64,000 nucleotides of DNA from Ehretia macrophylla (taxonomy: Eukaryota > Streptophyta > Magnoliopsida > Boraginales > Ehretiaceae), in assembly GCA_037974665.1 (NCBI GenBank), contig CM075767.1, forward strand, positions 30,467,498 through 30,531,497, given 5' to 3'. Positions 58,849 to 64,000 of this stretch are shown here, piece after piece. The stretch's first letter is position 1. Each line of letters begins with the position of its first letter. The notes under the pieces are model-generated. The model was not told the DNA's origin and ran no database searches. It worked only from the letters and a program-made list of their open reading frames with translations. A program made the translations under genes and the position numbers.

Positions 58849-59406
58849 CCTTTTCAATTTTTTTTCCTCCTGTTAGGGTTGCGAAGACAGTTTAGCCACC
58901 ACATTTCTATTATCGAATCCCACGGCACCTTGGGCAAGACAAATTCGCTTCACGTGGAGGCTGGGCTAGCAAACCGTGGGAGTGGGGCTTGTGACCAGGT
59001 CTCCTTCGCTCCGGTGCCCATAACTTTTGATCCGTAAGGAGTTACGCGGCGCACAGCATACCGGTGGAAAGCTCTCCGAGAGCTCTATGATGGGGGCAGC
59101 CAGCTTGCTCGCTCTGCCATTTTTGTAGCCCAAAATCGAACGTTTTCATCAGTTTCGGGCCACTTTTCTAATATAGCTCTGTTTTTCCATCCCGGATCGT
59201 ATGTCGTGAACTGTTAAAAGGACGATAACCTTACTCGCGGGACATTAGAGGACCCTACAATGCGTCGATACCTCGTCTTGCAAGGATGCTGGGTTGTTGA
59301 AGCAGATGGGTTATCGTTAAGCCCATTGGGCCTTCTGAATGGGCTATCTGCTTAGGCTGGGACTGTGAACCGTTAACACATAAAGGAATTGTGCTCTCAA
59401 CACGAC

Positions 59407-59525
59407 AGGTGCGATCATACAAGTACTAATGCACCGAATCCCATCAGAACTCCGAAGTTAAGCGTGCTTGGGCGAGAGTAGTACTAGGATGGGTGACCCC
59501 CTGGGAAGTCCTCGTGTTGAACCCC
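59407..59525 (+). rRNA. 5S rRNA: 5S rRNA gene, copy 83
   Basis: Carries G1A, C15A, C18T, G31A and C114A. The internal promoter is consensus. Confidence 0.91.
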
Positions 59526-60083
59526 CCTTTTCAATATATTTTCCTCTGGGTAGGGTTGCGAAGACAGTTTATCTACCACATTTCTATTATCGAATCCCAC
59601 GGCACGTTGGGCAAGACAACTTCGCTTCACGTGGAGGCTAGGCCAGCAAACCGAAGGCGCGGGGCTTGTGACTAGGTCTCCTTCGCTCCGGTGCCCATAA
59701 CTTTTGATCCGTAAGGAGTTACGCGGCGCACAGCATACCGTTGGAAAGCTCTCCGAGAGCTCTAAGACTGAGGCAGCCAGCTTGCTTGCTCTGCCATTTT
59801 TGTAGCCCAAAATCGAATGTTTTCATCAGTTTCATGCCACTTTTCTAATTTAGCTATGTTTTTCGGTCCCGGAATGTACGTCGTGAGTTGTTAAAAGGAC
59901 GACAACCTTACTCGGGGGACATTAGAGGACCCTACAATGTGTCAATATCTCGTCTTGCGAGGATGTTGGGTTGTTCAAGCGGATGGGTTGTCGTTAAGAC
60001 CATTGGGCCTTCTGAATGGGCCATCTCTCTAGGCTAGGACTGTGAACTGTTAACACATAAACGAATTGTGCGCTCAACATGAC

Positions 60084-60202
60084 GGGTGCGATCATACCAA
60101 CACTAATGCACCGGATCCCATCAGAACTCCGAAGTTAAGCGTGCTTGGGCGAGAATAGTACTAGGATGGGTGACCCCCTGGGAAGTCCTCGTGTTGCACC
60201 CC
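60084..60202 (+). rRNA. 5S rRNA: 5S rRNA gene, copy 84 (near-consensus)
   Basis: Only G17A and G72A differ. Promoter and T-runs are present. Possible active copy. Confidence 0.94.
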
Positions 60203-60760
60203 CCTTTTTAATTTTTTTTCCTCCGGTTAGGGTTGCCAATATAGTTTATCGACCACATTTCTATTATCGAATCCCACAGCACCTTGGGCAAGACAACTTC
60301 ACTTCACGTGGAGGTTGGTCCAGCAAACCGAGGGCGTAGGGCTTGTGACCAGGTCTCCTTCGCTCCGGTGCCCATAACTTTTGATCCGTAATGAGTAACG
60401 CGGCGCACAGCATACCGTTGGAAAGCTCTCCGAGAGCTCTACGACGGGGGCAGCCAGCTTGTCGCTCTGCTATTTTTGGAACCCAAAATCGAACATTTTC
60501 ATCAATTTCGCGCCACTTTTCTTTTTTAAGCTCTGTTTTTCCGTCCCGGATCGTACGTCGTGAGCTGTTAAAAAGACGACAACCTTACAAGCGGGACATT
60601 AGAGGACCCTACAACATGTCGATATCTCGTCTTACGATGATGTTGGGTTGTTGAAGCGGATGGGTTGTCGTTAAGCTCATTGGGCCTTCTGAATGGCCCA
60701 TCTCTGTAGGCTGGGACTGTGAACCGTTATCACATAAATGAATTGTGCCCTAAACATTAC

Positions 60761-60879
60761 GGGTGCGATCATACCAGCACTAATGCATCGGATCCCATCA
60801 GAACTCCGAAGTTAAGCGTGCTTGCACGAGAGTAGTACTAGGATGGGTGACCTCCTGGGAAGTCCTCGTGTTACACCCC
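60761..60879 (+). rRNA. 5S rRNA: 5S rRNA gene, copy 85
   Basis: Carries C28T, G65C, G66A, C93T and G113A. C93T gives GACCTCCTGGG, a wording common in other plants and seen only here in this window. The leader reads CATTAC instead of CATGAC. Confidence 0.9.
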
Positions 60880-61437
60880 CATTTTTAATTTTTTTTCCTC
60901 CGGTTAAGGTTGCCAAGATACTTTATCCACTACATTTCTATTATCGAATCCCACGGCACCTTGGGCAAAACAACTTCGCTTCATGTGGAGGCTGGGCCAT
61001 CAAACTGAGGGCGTAGGGCTTGTGACCCGGTCTCCTTCGCTCCGATGCCCATCACTTTTGATATGTAAGGAGTTACGCGGCGCACAGCATACCGTTGGAA
61101 AGTTCTCTGAGTGCTCTACGACGGGGGCAGCCAGCTTGCTTGCTATGCCCTTTTTGGGAGCCCAAATTCGAATGTTTTCATCAGTTTCGGGCAACTTTTC
61201 TTTTTTAGCTTTGTTTTTCCATCCCTGATCGTACGTCGTGCGCTATAAATAGGACGACTACCTTACTCACGGGACATTAGGGGGCCTCCAATACGTCAAA
61301 ATCTCGTCTTGCGAGGATGCTGGGTTGTTGAAGCGGATGGGTTGTCATAAAGCCCATTGGGCCTTCTGAATGGGCCATCTCTCTAGGTTGGGACTGTGAA
61401 CCTTTAACACATAAAGAAAATGTGCCCTCAACATGAC

Positions 61438-61556
61438 GGGTGCGATCATACCAGCACTAATGCAACGGATCCCATCAGAACTCCGAAGTTAAGCGTGCTT
61501 GGGGGAGAGTAGTACTAGGATGGGTAACCCCCTGGGAAGTCCTCATGTTGTACCCC
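61438..61556 (+). rRNA. 5S rRNA: 5S rRNA gene, copy 86
   Basis: Carries C28A, C67G, G89A, G108A and C114T. Confidence 0.91.
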
Positions 61557-62114
61557 CTTTTCAATTTTTTTTCCTCCGGTTATGGTTACCAAGATACTTT
61601 ATCCACTACATTTATATTATCGAATCCCACGGCACCTTGGGCAAGACAACTTTGTTTCACGTGGAGGCTGGGCCAGCAAACCGAGGGCATATGGTTTGTG
61701 ACCAGGTCTCCTTCGCTTCGGTGCCTATAACTTTTGATCCGTAAGGAGTTACGCGGCGCACAGCATTCCGTTGGAAAGCTCTCCGAGAGCTCTACGATGT
61801 GGGTAGCAAGCTTGCTTGCTGTGCCCTCTTTTGGAGCCCAAATTCGAACGTCTTCAACAGTTTCAGGATACTTTTCTTTTTTAGCTCTGTTTTTCCATCC
61901 CGGATCGTACGTCGTGAGCTGTTAAAAGGACGACAACCTTACTCGCGGGACTTTTGAGGACCCTATAACGTGTCAATATCTCATTTTGTGAGGATGCTTG
62001 GTTGTTAAAGCGGATGGGTTGTCATTAAGCCAATTGGGCCTTCTGAATGGGCCATCTCTCTAGGCTGGGACTGTGAACCGTTAACACATAAAGGAATTGT
62101 GCCCTCAACATGAC

Positions 62115-62233
62115 GGGTGCAATCATACCAGCACTAATGCACCGGATCCAATCAGAACTCCGAAGTTAAACGTGCTTGGGCGAAAGTAGTACTAGAATGG
62201 GTGACCCCCTGGGAAGTCCTCGTGTTGCACGCC
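62115..62233 (+). rRNA. 5S rRNA: 5S rRNA gene, copy 87
   Basis: Carries G7A, C36A, G56A, G70A, G82A and C117G. Confidence 0.9.
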
Positions 62234-62789
62234 CTTTTCAATTTTTTTCCTCCGGTTAGGGTTGCCAAGATACTTTATCCACCACATTTATGTTATCGAA
62301 TCCTATGGCACCTTAGGCAAGATAACTTCGCTTCACGTGGAGGCTGGGCCCGCAAACCGAGGGCGCAGGGCTTGTGACAAAGTCTCCGTCGCTCCTAAGC
62401 CCATAACTTTTGATCCGTAAGGAGTTACGCGGAGCACAGCATACCATTCGAAAGCCCTCCGAGAGCTCTACGACGGTGGCAACAAGCTTGCTTGCTGTGC
62501 CCATTTTGGACCCCAAAATCGAACGTTTTCATCAGTTTCGGACAACTTTTCTTTTTTAGCTCTGTTTTTTCATCCCGGATTGTACCTCGTGAGTTGTTAA
62601 AAGGACGACAACCTTACTCGCGGGACATTAGAGGGCCCTACAACGCGTCGATATCTCGTCTTGCGAGGATGCTGGGTTGTTGAAGCGAATGGGTTGTCGT
62701 TAAGCCCATTGGGCCTTCTGAATGGGTTATCTCTCAAGGCTGGGACTGTGAACCGTTAACACATAAAAGAATTGTGCTCTCAAAATGAC

Positions 62790-62908
62790 GGGTGGGATCA
62801 TACCAGCACTAATGCACCGGATCCCATCAGAACTCCGAAGTTAAGCGTGCTTGGGCGAGAGTAGTACTAGGATGGGTGACCCCCTGGGAAGTCCTCATGT
62901 TGCACCCC
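62790..62908 (+). rRNA. 5S rRNA: 5S rRNA gene, copy 88 (near-consensus)
   Basis: Only C6G and G108A differ, and the internal promoter is intact. Possible active copy, though the leader reads AAAATGAC. Confidence 0.94.
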
Positions 62909-63466
62909 CCTTTTCAATTTTTTTTCCTCCGGTTAGGGTTGCCAAGAGAATTTATCCACTACATTTCTATTATCGAATCCCACGGCACCTTGGGCAAGAC
63001 AACGTCGCTTCACGTGGAGGCTGGGCCAGCAAACCGAGGGCGTAGGGCTTGGGACCAGGTCTTCTTCTCTCTGGAGCCCATAACTTTTGATCCGTAAGGA
63101 GTTACGCGGCACACAGCATACCGTTGGAAAGCTCTCCGAGAGCTCTACGACGGGGGCAGCCAGCTTGCTCGCTCTGCCATTCTTTGAGCCCAAAATCGAA
63201 CATTTTCATCTTTTTCAGGCCACTTTTCTAATATAGCTCTGTTTTTCTGTCCCAGATCATATGTCGTGAACTGTTAAAAGGACGACTACCTCACTTGTGG
63301 GACATTAGAGGACCCTACAATGCATCGATATCTCGTCTTGCGAGGATGCTGGGTTGTTGAAGCGGATGGGTTGTCGTTAAGCCCATTGGGCCTTCCAAAT
63401 GGGCCATCTCTATAGGCTGAGACTGTCAACCGTTAACACATAAAGGAATTGTGCCCTCAACATGAC

Positions 63467-63585
63467 AGGTGCGATCATACCAGCACTAATGCACTGGATC
63501 CCATTAGAACTCCGAAGTTAAGCATGCTTGGGTGAGAGTAGTACTAGGATGGGTGACCCACTGGGAAGTCCTCGTGTTGTACCTC
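63467..63585 (+). rRNA. 5S rRNA: 5S rRNA gene, copy 89
   Basis: Carries G1A, C29T, C39T, G58A, C67T, C94A, C114T and C118T. This is the last gene in the window; its spacer is cut by the right edge at 64,000. Confidence 0.88.
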
Positions 63586-64000
63586 CTTTTCAATTTTTTT
63601 TCCACCGGTTAGGGTTGCCAGGATACTTTATCCACCACATTTCTATTATCGAATCCCACGGCACCTTGGGCAAGACAACTTCGCTTCACGTGGAGGCTGG
63701 GCCAGCAAACCGAGGGCGTAGGGCTTGTGACCAAGTCTCCGTCGCTCCGGTGCCCATAACTTTTGATCCGTAAGGAGTTACGCGGCGCACAGCATACCGT
63801 TGGAAAGCTCTCCGAGAGCTCTACGACTAGGGCAGCCAGCTTGCTCGCTGTTACCTTTTTGGTGCCCAAAATCGAACATTTTCATCAGTTTCGGGTAACT
63901 TTTCTTTTTTAGCTTTGTCTTTTCGTCTCGGATCGTAGGTCGTGAGCTGTTAAAAGGACAACAACCTTACTCGCGGTACATTAGAGAACCCTACAACGCT

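Larger units (their letters stand above)
2899..64000 (+). repeat. 5S rDNA tandem array, about 677-bp unit, 89 gene copies
   Basis: Head-to-tail units each hold one 119-nt 5S gene and a spacer of about 558 bp. Gene-to-gene spacing is 675-679 bp for most units. Exceptions come after genes at 11,849 (662), 21,998 (1,001), 28,416 (667), 32,467 (668), 34,490 (667), 39,219 (701), 40,597 (965), 42,238 (630), 43,545 (727), 45,625 (637), 47,617 (656), 48,950 (976) and 58,057 (673). The window consensus equals the gene at 51,958 with base 30 as G. Gene ends were set by the pairing 5' GGGTGC and 3' GCACCCC, the terminal helix of plant 5S rRNA. Spacers hold no genes. They carry T-run terminators, a TTAGGG-containing motif, a CACGTG site, a 15-bp palindrome and, next to the following gene, the TATA-like promoter element. 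The array continues past the right edge. Confidence 0.97.

Noticed and set aside
3195..63615. Interstitial telomere repeats from the TTAGGG words
   Set aside because: There is one GGTTAGGGTT per unit and no tandem TTTAGGG run, so it is a motif, not telomeric DNA.
3113..63773. Recurrent + strand frames of about 64-81 codons (starting near MGESSTRMGDPLGSP or MTPWEVLVLHP)
   Set aside because: They begin inside the 5S gene and run into the spacer. They recur only because the unit is repeated, many copies are interrupted, and the 5' part is constrained by the RNA gene.
3201..63869. Recurrent - strand frame of about 86 codons across the spacer (starting near MGSKKGTASKLAAPVVELSE)
   Set aside because: It is open in many units but broken by frameshifts and stops in many others. 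No domain is recognisable and it ends inside the antisense of the T-runs. Spacer composition and repetition explain it; a codon-based selection test would be needed to revive it.
2899..64000. CRISPR array or ordinary satellite DNA
   Set aside because: The repeat is about 677 bp with an embedded 5S rRNA gene carrying pol III signals. Neither short CRISPR repeats nor a gene-free satellite fits.
2899..64000. Linkage to 35S rDNA or other small RNA genes in the spacers
   Set aside because: I saw no 18S, 5.8S, 25S, tRNA or snRNA-like sequence in any spacer.
1..64000. A novel protein-coding or defence-type system
   Set aside because: No stretch outside the LTR-like region departs from the 5S unit, and that region has no credible coding frame.

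Overview
This window is plant nuclear DNA, almost certainly from a flowering plant and probably a eudicot. From about 2,899 to the right edge it is one uninterrupted head-to-tail 5S ribosomal RNA gene array. I count 89 copies of the 119-nt gene, all on the + strand, in units of about 677 bp (usually 675-679). The gene reads as a standard plant 5S rRNA: it starts GGGTGCGATC, has the internal box A / intermediate element / box C region, and ends GTTGCACCCC. Each copy is followed by T-runs that fit RNA polymerase III termination. Most copies are preceded by a TATA-like ATAAAG at -27 to -22, a GC at -14/-13 and a C at -1, the layout described for plant 5S promoters. I see no protein-coding gene in the window. 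The many short open frames are repeat shadows of the 5S unit.

Layout. Positions 1-2,898 are non-5S and non-coding. They read like the 3' part of a long terminal repeat (LTR) of a Ty3/gypsy-type retrotransposon: a pyrimidine-rich tract, an internal duplication, a GC-richer block near 1.76-1.93 kb, and a terminal GGGGCGTAACA. That end abuts the 5S spacer directly at 2,898/2,899, so the element probably inserted into the array, with more array to the left of the window. Positions 2,899-64,000 are the array, which runs off the right edge in mid-spacer. Three spacers contain an extra gene-less duplicated segment (after the genes at 21,998, 40,597 and 48,950). A few have small deletions or duplications (near 3.04, 12.2, 39.4, 42.7, 42.8, 43.97, 46.12 and 48.01 kb).

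Array evolution. Copies are noticeably diverged. By my reading none equals the majority consensus exactly; the closest differ at one base (12,511; 51,958; 53,990). Changes pile up as C-to-T and G-to-A at the six CpG sites of the gene, the footprint of deamination of methylated cytosine. This suggests a largely silent, heterochromatic and weakly homogenised part of the 5S locus. Local amplification is visible as higher-order repeats: a three-unit block of 2,032 bp repeated three times (49.93-56.02 kb), two- and three-unit blocks at 14.5-20.6 kb, a six-unit (about 4.05 kb) echo at 27.1-33.1 kb, and a two-unit block at 35.8-38.5 kb. Two linked spacer haplotypes change in frequency along the array.

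Numbering. Gene positions below count the first G of GGGTGCGATC as 1. The consensus equals the gene at 51,958-52,076 with base 30 changed from A to G. I found nothing that supports a novel protein-coding or defence system; the interest lies in array structure and decay.
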